A stretch of 38,612 bases of DNA, from the NCBI RefSeq assembly GCF_002814095.1, contig NZ_CP021918.1, positions 1 through 38,612 on the forward strand, in the 5' to 3' direction. This DNA is from Sagittula sp. P11 (GTDB taxonomy: Bacteria; Pseudomonadota; Alphaproteobacteria; Rhodobacterales; Rhodobacteraceae). The translations under genes were made by a program, and so were the position numbers. Shown one piece after another: positions 17,793 through 25,481 of the stretch; the first letter of the stretch is position 1, and each line of letters opens with the position of its first letter. The notes under the pieces are model-generated. The model did not search any database. It saw nothing but the letters and a program-made list of their open reading frames with translations, and was not told where the DNA came from.

Positions 17793-18612
17793 GCCGGGCG
17801 CTCCGCTTCGGGGCGAAGCTGCCGGTGGCGGCGCCGATCGCCTGCTTGAGCACGTCGAACTTGCCCCCGAAGCCGGTGATCTTGGTGGGCGTCTTCTCGT
17901 TCTTCGGATAGCGCCGCTCGACCGGGACATGGGCGATGCGGAACCCCAGCTGGCCGGCGCGGACGGTCAGGTAGAACAGCAGCTCGTAGCGCTGGAACAC
18001 GTCGCGGAAGGGCTGCACCCGCGGGTCCAGCAGGTAGCGCGCCGAATAGCCCCGGAAGCCGTTGGTGGTGTCGGTGTACCACTGCCGCCCCGCCAGGCTG
18101 AGCAGCGGCGCATGGACGAGGCGGTTGGCGATGGTGCGTTCCAGCGGCGTGTGCTCGGCCAGCCCGCCGGGCAGGTAGCGCGAGCCCTGCACGTAGTCGT
18201 AGCCCTCGTCGAGCTTCGCGACCATGTCGGCCACCGCCCCGACCCCGTCCTTGCCGTTGCCGTCGATGGTGACGATGCCGTCATAGCCCTGCCGGAGGCA
18301 CCAGGCATAGGCCATGCGCAGCTGCGCGCTCAGCTTGCCCGGCCCGGTCTTGGTCAGCACGGCGCGCACGTTCACCGTCTCGACGAAGGACGGATCGAGC
18401 GAGCCGTCGGTCGACCCGCCGTCGGCCACGACCACGTCGACCGGCAGCCCGGCGGCCTGGATGCGCTGCAGCTGCCCGCGGATTCGGTCGCCTTCGTTGA
18501 TGACGGGAATGACCAGCGCGTGGCGGTGCGCCTTGGGGAAATAGACGGCCTCGTCGTGGCTCGGAACCTGCCAGGCGCTGCCGTTTGCTTCGGGACGTGT
18601 GTGTTCGGGCAT
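17785..18612 (-). CDS. Glycosyltransferase family 2 (DPM1/GtrB-type catalytic domain)
   Basis: 275-residue GT2 enzyme without C-terminal membrane helices. It shows ALVIPVINEGDRI, then DVVVADGGSTDGS, and the metal site in GIVTIDGNGKDGVG (Asp-Gly-Asn variant seen in dolichyl-phosphate-mannose-synthase-like proteins). WYTDTTNGFRGYSARYL is a further family block. It probably charges a polyprenyl phosphate or adds a branch sugar. The Met at 18612 (MPEHTRPEANG) gives the sensible start; the open frame upstream to 18915 overlaps gtrA and lacks protein character. It lies 5 bases from the gtrA stop and overlaps the following membrane gene by 8. Confidence 0.83.
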   Translation of the reverse strand: MPEHTRPEANGSAWQVPSHDEAVYFPKAHRHALVIPVINEGDRIRGQLQRIQAAGLPVDVVVADGGSTDGSLDPSFVETVNVRAVLTKTGPGKLSAQLRMAYAWCLRQGYDGIVTIDGNGKDGVGAVADMVAKLDEGYDYVQGSRYLPGGLAEHTPLERTIANRLVHAPLLSLAGRQWYTDTTNGFRGYSARYLLDPRVQPFRDVFQRYELLFYLTVRAGQLGFRIAHVPVERRYPKNEKTPTKITGFGGKFDVLKQAIGAATGSFAPKRSARHE

Positions 18613-18617
18613 CTGGA

Positions 18618-19010
18618 TCAGTCGGCTTTCAGGGAAGGGTTGGAGAAGACGAATATCTTGCTGAGGGCGAAGTTGACGAAGAACGACACGCCCGCCCCGC
18701 AGATCAGGATGGCCAGCGGGTAGCGGCCGTCGAGCGCGCCTTCCAGCACCGCGACCACGGCGATCCGGGTCAGCAGCGTGGCCACAGAGGCGCCGAGGTA
18801 CTTCATGGCGCGGACCCTTGAGAGGCGCCGGGCGCCGTCCCGGAAGGTCCAGATCTCGTGCAGCATGTAGTTCACGCCCGCGGCGGCGATGAAGCCCAGG
18901 GCGGCGGCGATCCACAGCGGGATGCCGGTGTGGCTGGCCAGCGCATAGGCCACCGCGATGTCGAAGATCACCCCCAGGAGCGACACGCCGAAGAACCGGA
19001 CCACCTCCAT
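18618..19010 (-). CDS. GtrA-family membrane protein
   Basis: Small inner-membrane protein of 130 residues with four predicted helices (FFGVSLLGVIFDIAVAYALA; PLWIAAALGFIAAAGVNYML; YLGASVATLLTRIAVVAVL; LAILICGAGVSFFVNFALS). The block VNYMLHEIWTFRDG, where most relatives read Asn-aromatic-x-x-x-x-x-x-Trp-x-Phe, and the end NFALSKIFVF mark the GtrA family. Relatives flip a polyprenyl-phosphate sugar to the periplasm. It sits between an FAD oxidoreductase gene (TGATG overlap at 19008-19012) and a GT2 gene, so it probably moves the sugar made by that GT2 to the large membrane protein further down. Confidence 0.85.
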   Translation of the reverse strand: MEVVRFFGVSLLGVIFDIAVAYALASHTGIPLWIAAALGFIAAAGVNYMLHEIWTFRDGARRLSRVRAMKYLGASVATLLTRIAVVAVLEGALDGRYPLAILICGAGVSFFVNFALSKIFVFSNPSLKAD

Positions 19011-20161
19011 CACGCGCACCTGTCGAGCACGAGCCCGTCGTGGGCGCCGGAGAACTCGCTGCCGGTCTGCCGCACGAGGTCGAAGAGGTCGTAGATGTTG
19101 TCGATCTTGCCGCCGAGGATCGAGATCACGTGGCTCTCCGCCGGTTTCTGCTGGTAGAGGATCGGCCGCCCGTCGTCGCCCTCGTTCTTGATGAGAACGG
19201 TCTTCACGTCGAAGATCGAGCGTTCGTAGCGGCACCGCGCGAGACAGGGCATGTAACGCTGCGCGTCGCGCAGCATGTGGGCATAACGCGTCTCCAGCGT
19301 GCGGCCGGCGAAATAGGCGTAGGGGTCGCGCAGGCTCACGTCGTCGGCCCAGCTGTCGTGCGGCGTGTAGCGCACGTGGGTCAGCGAATAGAGGTTCTCC
19401 GACGGGTAGGGCATGCAGGAGAAGAACGGCCCGTCCATCACCGTCACGCCGATGTTCTGCATCTCGGGCGGCGGGGTGACCAGCGCCAGCTCCGCCAGCT
19501 CGTGCTTCAGCTGCGCCCTGGGCAGGCCGGCGGCGGCGAGCACGGTGTTGATCTGCGAATAGGTGATGTTGAAGGCGTAGCGCGCCGTCACCTCCGTGCC
19601 GTCCGACAGCCCGGCCACCACCCCGTCGGCCGTGTCGGAGAGGGTCTCCAGCTTCGTCGAGAGCCGCACGTGGACCCCCGCCGCCGCCAGCCGCTCCGCC
19701 ATCAGCCGTTCGAGGACGGAATAGTCGAAGGACACCTCGAAGCAGGCAAAGGCCGCCTCGATCATGTCGGGGTCGAACAGCGCCAGCTGGTTGGGGGTGG
19801 CGGGCTCGATCGGCGCGCCCATGTCGCGGAACATCCGGTAGAACTTCTTGGCCCCGACCTTCGACCGGCGCCGCGCGATGGCGTAGAGCATCTGGAAGTC
19901 GTCGACGACCGCCTCGGGGAAGTCGCGCAGGAAGCGGCGGTGCAGCAGCATGGACTTCACCGCCGTCACCGCCGAGCGGGGATAGTGGAACCCGGTGTGC
20001 ACCCGCGCCTGGTTGACCCGCGAGGCCCGGCTCATCAGCTTGTCCGAAGCCTCCACCAGCAGCACCCGCTCCGAGATCGACCGCAGGTACAGCGCCAGGC
20101 AGCAGCCGTAGAAGCCGCCGCCGACGATGACGTAGTCGAACTGGGTCGACGGGCCGGTCAT
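19010..20161 (-). CDS. FAD-dependent oxidoreductase (DAO family)
   Basis: 383 residues. The N-terminal FDYVIVGGGFYGCCLALYLR carries the GxGxxG FAD site, followed by the acidic end of beta-2 in LLVEASD. RASRVNQARVHTGFHYPRS fits the DAO fold, where the flavin and substrate meet. The C-terminal part has DIFDVKTVLIKNEGDDGRP and SILGGKIDNIYDL. It may oxidise an amino or hydroxy acid or a sugar. Such genes occur in polysaccharide loci but I cannot name the substrate. ATGA overlap with the upstream GT2-like gene (20158-20161) and TGATG with gtrA place it firmly in the operon. Confidence 0.8.
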   Translation of the reverse strand: MTGPSTQFDYVIVGGGFYGCCLALYLRSISERVLLVEASDKLMSRASRVNQARVHTGFHYPRSAVTAVKSMLLHRRFLRDFPEAVVDDFQMLYAIARRRSKVGAKKFYRMFRDMGAPIEPATPNQLALFDPDMIEAAFACFEVSFDYSVLERLMAERLAAAGVHVRLSTKLETLSDTADGVVAGLSDGTEVTARYAFNITYSQINTVLAAAGLPRAQLKHELAELALVTPPPEMQNIGVTVMDGPFFSCMPYPSENLYSLTHVRYTPHDSWADDVSLRDPYAYFAGRTLETRYAHMLRDAQRYMPCLARCRYERSIFDVKTVLIKNEGDDGRPILYQQKPAESHVISILGGKIDNIYDLFDLVRQTGSEFSGAHDGLVLDRCA

Positions 20162-21204
20162 CCGGGGTTTCGCTGCGGCGCGGGCGGGGCGTCGCTCTCC
20201 AGTTCGACGTTCAGGTCCGAGGCCACCTTGCCGAACAGGTCGATCCGGTTGATCTCGTCGGCGACCCGCTCCACGTCGGTGCTGTTCTGCCGGTTGAGGA
20301 GCTGCTGCATCCCGAGGCTCAGCCCCAGCATCGACAGCCCCATGAAGGCGGCGCTCAGGCTCAGCATGGCCGAGGTCGTCAGCCAGCCCGGGGCGAGGTT
20401 CTCCACCACGAACCAGGCGCCCACCACGTAGAAGGCATAGCCGATGCCGAGCAGCGCGAGGATGGTCGAGGAGATCGAGACCAGCATCAGGATGGACGGC
20501 GCGAGGTAGACCAGCAGCTTCTGCAGAAGCTGGACGCGGCGCTGGAACTTGCCCAGCCCCTTGCGCGACGGCACGTTCTGCTCGGCAAAGAAGAAGTCGA
20601 GCGGAAAGCGCGGGTCGCGCGGCGGGAAGCGCAGCGCCAGCTCCGGCTCGCCGTGCGAGATCAGCTGGTTCAGCAGCGTGCGCGGCATCGCGATGCTCTG
20701 CAGGTCGTTGAGGTTGACCTTGAACCCGGCCAGCCGGCCGAGCGCGATGATCGGCGAGGACAGCCCGGTGCGCATCTGCCGCCGCTCGGAGCGGGTCGCC
20801 AGCACGATGGAATTCGTCCGTTCCGCCTGCTCCAGCAGCGCCAGCAGGTCGAGATGCGCCATCTCCTCGGCGCTGCCGATCAGGACGATGTCGCCGATGG
20901 CCTCCTCGGCGGCGATCACCCGGCGGTCGTAATAGCCGCTGCCGGGGCGCACCGCGAAGAGCCGCAGGTCCGGCACCTGCTGCACCAGCGGCAGGTAGCT
21001 GTCGCGCTCGGCGTCGTCGACGATCAGGATGATCTCGCGGAAGCGGTAGTGCGCGTCGAGGCTGTCGCTGAGGTCGCGCACCGCGCGGAAGGCGGCATCC
21101 GTCGCCGGCAGGTCCGAGAAGCAGACCGAGACGACCACGTCCTCGCGCAGCCGCGCCGGGGGTTCGCGCAGGCGCGCGGGGGGGAGCGCTCCGGTATCAG
21201 GCAT
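20158..21204 (-). CDS. GT2-like protein with two C-terminal membrane helices, degenerate active site
   Basis: 348 residues built like GtrB/DPM synthases: an N-terminal GT-A-like domain, then two hydrophobic segments (ILMLVSISSTILALLGIGYA; LSLSAAFMGLSMLGLSLGM). The first acidic block survives as EIILIVDDAERDS. The position where the DxD metal site is expected reads GDIVLIGSAEEMAH, without DxD. The acceptor block is also weak (SIAMPRTLLNQ). It may be an inactive paralogue acting as a scaffold or partner for the separate GT2 at 17785-18612, or an enzyme with an unusual site. It overlaps the isomerase gene by 8 bases and the oxidoreductase gene by ATGA. Confidence 0.65.
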   Translation of the reverse strand: MPDTGALPPARLREPPARLREDVVVSVCFSDLPATDAAFRAVRDLSDSLDAHYRFREIILIVDDAERDSYLPLVQQVPDLRLFAVRPGSGYYDRRVIAAEEAIGDIVLIGSAEEMAHLDLLALLEQAERTNSIVLATRSERRQMRTGLSSPIIALGRLAGFKVNLNDLQSIAMPRTLLNQLISHGEPELALRFPPRDPRFPLDFFFAEQNVPSRKGLGKFQRRVQLLQKLLVYLAPSILMLVSISSTILALLGIGYAFYVVGAWFVVENLAPGWLTTSAMLSLSAAFMGLSMLGLSLGMQQLLNRQNSTDVERVADEINRIDLFGKVASDLNVELESDAPPAPQRNPG

Positions 21205-22051
21205 GGTGCGTGTCCATGTTTTCCGCGTCCTCGAAGGCCCGCGTCAGCCGGGCGACCGCAGATCCGACGCCCGCCAGCCCGTCCTCGGGGCGCTTCATCT
21301 CGATCGAGACGGCCTTGTCGTAGCCCCCTGCCCGCAGCGCCTTCAGCACCGGGGCCAGCGCCGCCGGGTCCGCCGGGGCGGGGGCGAGGTTCGGCTCGCT
21401 CACGTGGACATGGTTCAGCTTCGGCATCAGGCCGGGCACCGCGCCCGGCACCGTGGCGAAGCTGCCGTTCATGTGCATCGCGCCGAGGTCGAGGATCAGC
21501 ACGACCCCCGGGTGGTCGGCGCGGGCGACGAAGCCCGCCGCCTCGTCCAGCGTGTTGAGGAAGTTCGTGCCGTAGGCCGCGGGGTTCGACTCGATGGCGA
21601 TCCGGGTCCCGGCCTCCAGCGCGGCATCGCCCAGCCTGCGGAACACCGCCGCGCCCTCGTCCAGCGCCTGCTCCATGGCCATGCCCTCGGGCACGCGGCG
21701 CTGCCCCGGCGAGCCGAAGACCAGGTTCGGAATGCCGAACCGGCCCGCCAGTTCGATGGCGCGGATCATCCCCGCCTCCAGCGCGGCGCAGGCCTCGGGA
21801 CCGTCGAACAGCCCGGCGCCGGAAACCCCGAACAGCAGCGACTGCATCGACACCAGCGACAGGCCGGCCCCGGCGATCTCGTCCATGGCGGCGCGGGCCA
21901 CGGCCTCCCCGGGCACGAAGGGGTCCTCCGCGGCGTGGAAGAACAGGCCCGGGGCGATCTCCAGCCCGGTGATCCCGGCCTCCGCCAGAAGGCCGTAGGC
22001 CGCGATGCGCTCGTCCGGCGCCCAGGCGATGTTCGACATGGCGGCCTTCAT
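21197..22051 (-). CDS. Sugar-phosphate isomerase/epimerase (TIM barrel, AP-endonuclease-2 family)
   Basis: 284-residue (beta/alpha)8 barrel. Metal-ligand candidates are the Glu in LEIAPGLFF, Glu in RIAIESNPAAYG, Asp in VLILDLGAMHMNG, His in LNHVHVSEPN and Glu in VSIEMKRPE, each at the end of a predicted strand as in xylose-isomerase-like proteins. It probably interconverts a keto/aldo sugar or a related polyol. It follows the SDR gene with ATGA overlap (22048-22051) and precedes the degenerate GT2, so a modified sugar specific to this operon is likely. Substrate unknown. Confidence 0.8.
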   Translation of the reverse strand: MKAAMSNIAWAPDERIAAYGLLAEAGITGLEIAPGLFFHAAEDPFVPGEAVARAAMDEIAGAGLSLVSMQSLLFGVSGAGLFDGPEACAALEAGMIRAIELAGRFGIPNLVFGSPGQRRVPEGMAMEQALDEGAAVFRRLGDAALEAGTRIAIESNPAAYGTNFLNTLDEAAGFVARADHPGVVLILDLGAMHMNGSFATVPGAVPGLMPKLNHVHVSEPNLAPAPADPAALAPVLKALRAGGYDKAVSIEMKRPEDGLAGVGSAVARLTRAFEDAENMDTHHA

Positions 22052-23028
22052 GACGGCTGCCTTTCCGCGGCGAAGAACCCGGCCAGCCGGTCCAGCACGC
22101 TGTCGGCATCGTCGAGGTAGCGGCCCGTCCGGCCCCAGAGCCCGGCGTGCCGGGTCTGCATGTCCTCGTGGTGCAGCCGTGCGCCGGTGTCGGGCATCGC
22201 GCGCCCGGTCAGGCGCTCGTGGATGCGCGCCGCGCGCAGCGGCTCGGAGACGAGGTGGATGTGCGACAGCCCCGCCGCCGAGGCGGTGCCGATGTCCGAC
22301 CACAGGCGGCTCATGTCGTAATACTGGTAGGTGGTCTCGGGGTTGTGGAACTGCGTGGCCGAGAAGCCGAGGTCGGTCACCGCCTCCTCCAGCGCCGCCC
22401 GGCGCGGATCGCTGTCCAGCTTCGTCCGGTCCACCTTGACCATGCCGGTCACCGGGTCGGGGGCGTAAAGCGTCTTCAGCCAGGCCGCGAGACCGTCGTC
22501 GAGGGCGGCGGAGAGGTCCGCGAGCTTCGCCTCCGTCAGCATCGAGGGCACCGGGTTCAGCAGGTCGAAGATGAAGTTCTTGCGCAGCCCGTGGCCGAAC
22601 AGCGCCGGCAGCCGCACCACGAGGCTGTCGGCAAAGCGGTCCTCGACGAAGGCCTCCAGCGCCCGGCGGTGGCGGCCGTAGGCCAGCTTGTCCTGGAAGG
22701 CGGTGGTGGTCTCGTCGTCGCCGCCGGCGAAGTCCGCCAGCACCGCGATGGAAGAGATCAGCACGAAGCGCTTGGCCTCGACCGCCGACAGCCGCTCGAT
22801 CAGGGCCTGGATCTGCGCCTCGTCGCGCTCGGGGAACTTGTTGGCCTCGAACATCGATCCGGGCGCCGCCGCGCAGACCACCGTGTCGAAGCCCTGCCCG
22901 CCGATCCCGGAGATCGTCCGGCTGTTGAACTGCGCCGCAAACGAGGTCTGCCGGGTGAGAGTGCCACCGACAAATCCCGTGTGGCCAATGAGGCAGTTGC
23001 GCTCACCGCTGAGGGTCGTGTCACTCAT
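22048..23028 (-). CDS. NAD(P)-dependent SDR/epimerase-like protein
   Basis: 326 residues, first gene of the seven-gene operon. The N-terminal CLIGHTGFVGGTL is a TGxxGxxG nucleotide-binding loop, and FVLISSIAVLAD gives the catalytic Ser region. The expected Tyr-x3-Lys is LAYGRHRRAL, with Arg instead of Lys, which could alter or abolish activity. The C-terminal half (ETTYQYYDMSRLW; GLSHIHLVSEPL) is not one I can place. It probably acts on a nucleotide or carrier-bound sugar. No clear ribosome site before 23028; the promoter should lie in the gap upstream. Confidence 0.7.
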   Translation of the reverse strand: MSDTTLSGERNCLIGHTGFVGGTLTRQTSFAAQFNSRTISGIGGQGFDTVVCAAAPGSMFEANKFPERDEAQIQALIERLSAVEAKRFVLISSIAVLADFAGGDDETTTAFQDKLAYGRHRRALEAFVEDRFADSLVVRLPALFGHGLRKNFIFDLLNPVPSMLTEAKLADLSAALDDGLAAWLKTLYAPDPVTGMVKVDRTKLDSDPRRAALEEAVTDLGFSATQFHNPETTYQYYDMSRLWSDIGTASAAGLSHIHLVSEPLRAARIHERLTGRAMPDTGARLHHEDMQTRHAGLWGRTGRYLDDADSVLDRLAGFFAAERQPS

Positions 23029-23097
23029 GTCTTAAACTCGTTTGTCGTCAAATTTCGTGGCCGTTCCCGGCCGGGTCGTGCCGCTCCGGAGCCGACA

Positions 23098-23112
23098 GTG
23101 CCGCTGCGGCAC
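23098..23112. promoter_or_regulatory. 15-bp palindrome upstream of the SDR operon
   Basis: GTGCCGC-T-GCGGCAC, a perfect 7+1+7 palindrome 70 bases upstream of the SDR start. GTGCCGCT also occurs as a direct repeat at 23078-23085. Operator or mRNA hairpin in the 5' leader. Confidence 0.35.
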
Positions 23113-23230
23113 GGGTCGGGAAAGCGTCGGGTTTCTGCTACGCCATCCATGGAAGTTTGTCTCCCCCTCGCTCGAAGAATCCGCCTGAAAAAGCCGCATG
23201 GGGCCCGCCTTGTCCTGTTTTGTGAGCGTG

Positions 23231-23255
23231 TTAACACTATGAGTAATAGTGTTAA
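23231..23255. promoter_or_regulatory. Inverted repeat, candidate recombinase core site or operator
   Basis: TTAACACTAT-GAGTA-ATAGTGTTAA: perfect 10-bp arms with a 5-bp spacer, 90 bases upstream of the tyrosine recombinase start. The size resembles the core of tyrosine-recombinase sites (two arms around a short crossover), so it may be a resolution site. A repressor operator is equally possible. Confidence 0.45.
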
Positions 23256-23343
23256 GCACAGGGCGCCCCGTGTCACCGTCCGGGCCCCCTGCCCGGCGCG
23301 TTTCCGCTTCCGCGTTTAACGGTATTCGGGCAGAGTGTTCACC

Positions 23344-23958
23344 ATGAGCGAAATGCGCCTCTACGACGACACCGGGAACCGGCTCTATCTCAACGCCGAG
23401 GAGCGCGCCGCCTTCCTCGCCGCGGCCCGCCGCCAGCCCGCCCGCGACCGCACGCTCTGCGAGACGCTGCACTGGACCGGCTGCCGCCCTTCCGAACTCC
23501 TTGAGATCACGCCCGCCCGGGTCGACCTCTCGGGCGGGACCCTCGCGATCCGCTGCCTGAAGAAGCGCCGCGACGCCTCGGGCCGCCCGAAGATCGTCTT
23601 CCGCGCCGTCCCCGTGCCGCCGGACTACCTCGACACGCTCAACACCGCCCACGGCATCCGCGAGGCGCAGGCCTCCCGCCGGAAGGCCATCGAACCGGTC
23701 TGGCCGCTCAGCCGCGTGCGGGTCTGGCAGATCGTCAAGCGGATCATGATCGAGGCGGGCATTCCCGACGCGCCGCACCGCAGCCCGAAGGGCCTGCGCC
23801 ATGGCTTCGGGATCAATGCAACGGTGAACGGCATCCCGCTGCACATGCTTCAGAAGTGGATGGGGCATGCGCAACTCAGCACCACGGCGATCTACGCCGA
23901 TGCGGTGGGCAGGGAGGAACAGGACATCGCGGCGCGGATGTGGGGGCGGGGGAACTGA
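23344..23958 (+). CDS. Minimal tyrosine recombinase (phage-integrase family)
   Basis: Site-specific recombinase consisting almost only of the catalytic domain (about 204 residues; no N-terminal SAM-like core-binding domain). Catalytic residues, counted from the alternative GTG at 23335, are R51 in HWTGCRPSEL, K76/K77 in CLKKRR, R155 in PKGLRHGFG, H178 in WMGHAQLSTTAIY and Y187. The usual His of box II (HxLR) is Lys152 here. The ATG at 23344 is preferred over the GTG, but the evidence is slight. A likely role is resolving plasmid multimers or past integration of the cluster. It faces away from the SDR operon and converges on the sugar transferase gene. Confidence 0.85.
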   Translation: MSEMRLYDDTGNRLYLNAEERAAFLAAARRQPARDRTLCETLHWTGCRPSELLEITPARVDLSGGTLAIRCLKKRRDASGRPKIVFRAVPVPPDYLDTLNTAHGIREAQASRRKAIEPVWPLSRVRVWQIVKRIMIEAGIPDAPHRSPKGLRHGFGINATVNGIPLHMLQKWMGHAQLSTTAIYADAVGREEQDIAARMWGRGN

Positions 23959-24019
23959 CCCCGGGCCGCGCGGCGTGGTCGAAGGGGACCTGCCCGGGCT
24001 GTCCCGGACAGGATCCGGA

Positions 24020-24703
24020 TCACTTGCCGGTGGGCATTGCCACGACAAGGGCGGTCTTCGCGATCAGGCCCAGGTCGCGCCGGAAGGACATGCTCTTGAC
24101 GTAGTCCACATCCAGCTGGACGCGTTCCTCGTAAGAGATGTCGTTGCGGCCCGACACCTGCCACAGGCCGGTCACGCCCGGCTTGACCGAGGTGTAGATC
24201 GGGCGGTGGATGCCGTACTTGTGCATTTCAAGACGCACGACCGGACGCGGGCCGACAAAGCTCATGTCGCCCTTCAGCACGTTCCAGATCTGCGGCAGCT
24301 CGTCCAGCGAGGTCCGGCGCAGGAAGCGCCCGACGCCGGTGATGCGCGGATCGTTTTCCAGCTTGTGGTCGCGGGCCCATTCGGCCGCGGCCTCGGGGTT
24401 GTTGGCCAGATGCTCGCGCAGCCGGGTTTCGGCGTCCAGGACCATGGTCCGGATCTTCCAGCACTTGAAGACCTTGCCGTTCTTGCCGATGCGGCGGTGG
24501 CCGAAGAAAAGCTTCGATCCCTCGCCCGACGCCGTCATGATCACCGCCACGACACCCACCACGATCAGCGCGAAAGGCGCGATCAGAAGGGCGAGGACGA
24601 TGTCGGTGATCCGCTTGCCGATGATCTTGTATAGGTTGCGCGGCGTAAGGGCGCGCGCCGTGGAAACTCTGAAATGCTCGCCTGTCGCTGTGTACTCGCG
24701 CAC
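24020..24703 (-). CDS. Undecaprenyl-phosphate sugar-1-phosphate transferase (ExoY/WcaJ-type)
   Basis: Initiates polysaccharide synthesis by moving a hexose-1-phosphate from UDP-sugar to undecaprenyl phosphate at the inner membrane. It has 227 residues, the short ExoY-like form with one membrane segment (DIVLALLIAPFALIVVGVVAV near residue 34). Family motifs are all present: KCWKIRTMV, NDPRITGVGRFLRRTSLDEL, NVLKGDMSFVGPRP and PGVTGLWQVSGRN. The start is GTG at 24703, preceded by GAGGA. It stands alone, with an AT-rich upstream region containing a CtrA-type site, so its expression may gate the whole pathway. Confidence 0.94.
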   Translation of the reverse strand: MREYTATGEHFRVSTARALTPRNLYKIIGKRITDIVLALLIAPFALIVVGVVAVIMTASGEGSKLFFGHRRIGKNGKVFKCWKIRTMVLDAETRLREHLANNPEAAAEWARDHKLENDPRITGVGRFLRRTSLDELPQIWNVLKGDMSFVGPRPVVRLEMHKYGIHRPIYTSVKPGVTGLWQVSGRNDISYEERVQLDVDYVKSMSFRRDLGLIAKTALVVAMPTGK

Positions 24704-24778
24704 GGAATAATCCTCGCCTTTGGTCGGAATGTTCGACCCGTTTTATCTCGATCTTCTTCTTTGAACTACGTAACGAAG

Positions 24779-24794
24779 TTAACATGCTCTTAAC
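24779..24794 (-). promoter_or_regulatory. CtrA-type site TTAA-N7-TTAAC upstream of the sugar transferase
   Basis: TTAACATGCTCTTAAC matches the full alphaproteobacterial CtrA box (two TTAA half-sites 7 bases apart) and reads as TTAA-N7-TTAA on both strands. It lies 76-91 bases upstream of the GTG. A GTCAACC/GGTTGAC inverted repeat spans about 24796-24832, and TTGACT near 24797 on the minus strand could be a -35 element. Confidence 0.55.
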
Positions 24795-24900
24795 AGTCAA
24801 CCACCCCGGTGCAAATGAATTGGACGGTTGACCCGGGGAGAACGGCACTTTTTTGGGCAGAATTTTGCCGTGTGACGCGTAAACCGCATCATGTCGTCTG

Positions 24901-24930
24901 TGCAGCCGCAGCAATATTTCTGCGGCTGCA
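24901..24930 (-). terminator. 11-bp stem hairpin downstream of the par operon
   Basis: TGCAGCCGCAG-(8 bases)-CTGCGGCTGCA, a perfect stem 27 bases past the stop of the partition partner gene (24957). No U-run follows. Likely the 3' end or a stabilising stem of the parA transcript. Confidence 0.5.
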
Positions 24931-24956
24931 TGATTCGCCGGTGGCGATCGCGCGAA

Positions 24957-25481
24957 TCAACCCTGGGGTGTGCGGCCTTCGAACTGGTCCATGAGGATTT
25001 CCAGCATGTCGTAATAGGCGCGCCGGTCCGCCTTGCACATCGCCCGGAACCGGTCGAGCACGTGGCGCGGACCTTTCAGATTGAGCTGCCCGTCGGTCGC
25101 CGCTTCACGTGACGGGAAATGCGAAACCGCGTCGATGGCCCGCCGCGTCTCGGCGGCGGAGGGTACGTGACGCGCCGCGGCCGGGGCCTCTGCCGCACGC
25201 GATTTGCGGCGCGGTGCCTCGGCCGGCACGGTTTCCGTCACCGCCTCCCCCTGCCCTTCCGGGTCCTGCATGTCCGCCTGTCCGGCGGCCCCGGGGTTTT
25301 CCCCGGCGCGGCTGCCGCCACTCTCCCCAGACTTGCGGCTTGCGCCGCTTTCCCCGGTCCTGCGGCTTGCGCCGCTTTCCTCTGTCTTGCGGCTCCCGCC
25401 GCGGGGCGCAAAATCGTCCAGATCGTCGAAGCTGGGCATCGCCAGCGCCGTGCGGGTGCCCTCGGCCGGTCCGCCGCTCAT
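24957..25481 (-). CDS. Small DNA-binding partition partner, ParG/RHH-like
   Basis: 174 residues, coupled to parA by ATGA (25478-25481). Residues 30-56 hold three 9-residue repeats of the type SRxTGESGA, followed by a degenerate fourth, all low-complexity and probably disordered. The last ~45 residues (DGQLNLKGPRHVLDRF, then a long helix ending LEILMDQFEG) look like a ribbon-helix-helix unit: one strand, then helices. In type Ib systems such a protein binds the centromere upstream of parA and stimulates the ParA ATPase. No ParB/Spo0J motif is seen. The family call rests on position and fold pattern. Confidence 0.65.
   Translation of the reverse strand: MSGGPAEGTRTALAMPSFDDLDDFAPRGGSRKTEESGASRRTGESGASRKSGESGGSRAGENPGAAGQADMQDPEGQGEAVTETVPAEAPRRKSRAAEAPAAARHVPSAAETRRAIDAVSHFPSREAATDGQLNLKGPRHVLDRFRAMCKADRRAYYDMLEILMDQFEGRTPQG

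Larger units (their letters stand above)
23029..23343. other. Divergent intergenic region, SDR operon versus recombinase
   Basis: 315 bases with no gene. It holds a 15-bp palindrome at 23098-23112 and a 25-bp inverted repeat at 23231-23255, both listed separately. AT-richer near the inverted repeat, unlike the flanking coding DNA. Confidence 0.6.

Noticed and set aside
23231-23255. CtrA full site in TTAACACTAT...ATAGTGTTAA
   Set aside because: The TTAA half-sites are 17 bases apart, not 7; the element is better seen as a simple palindrome.
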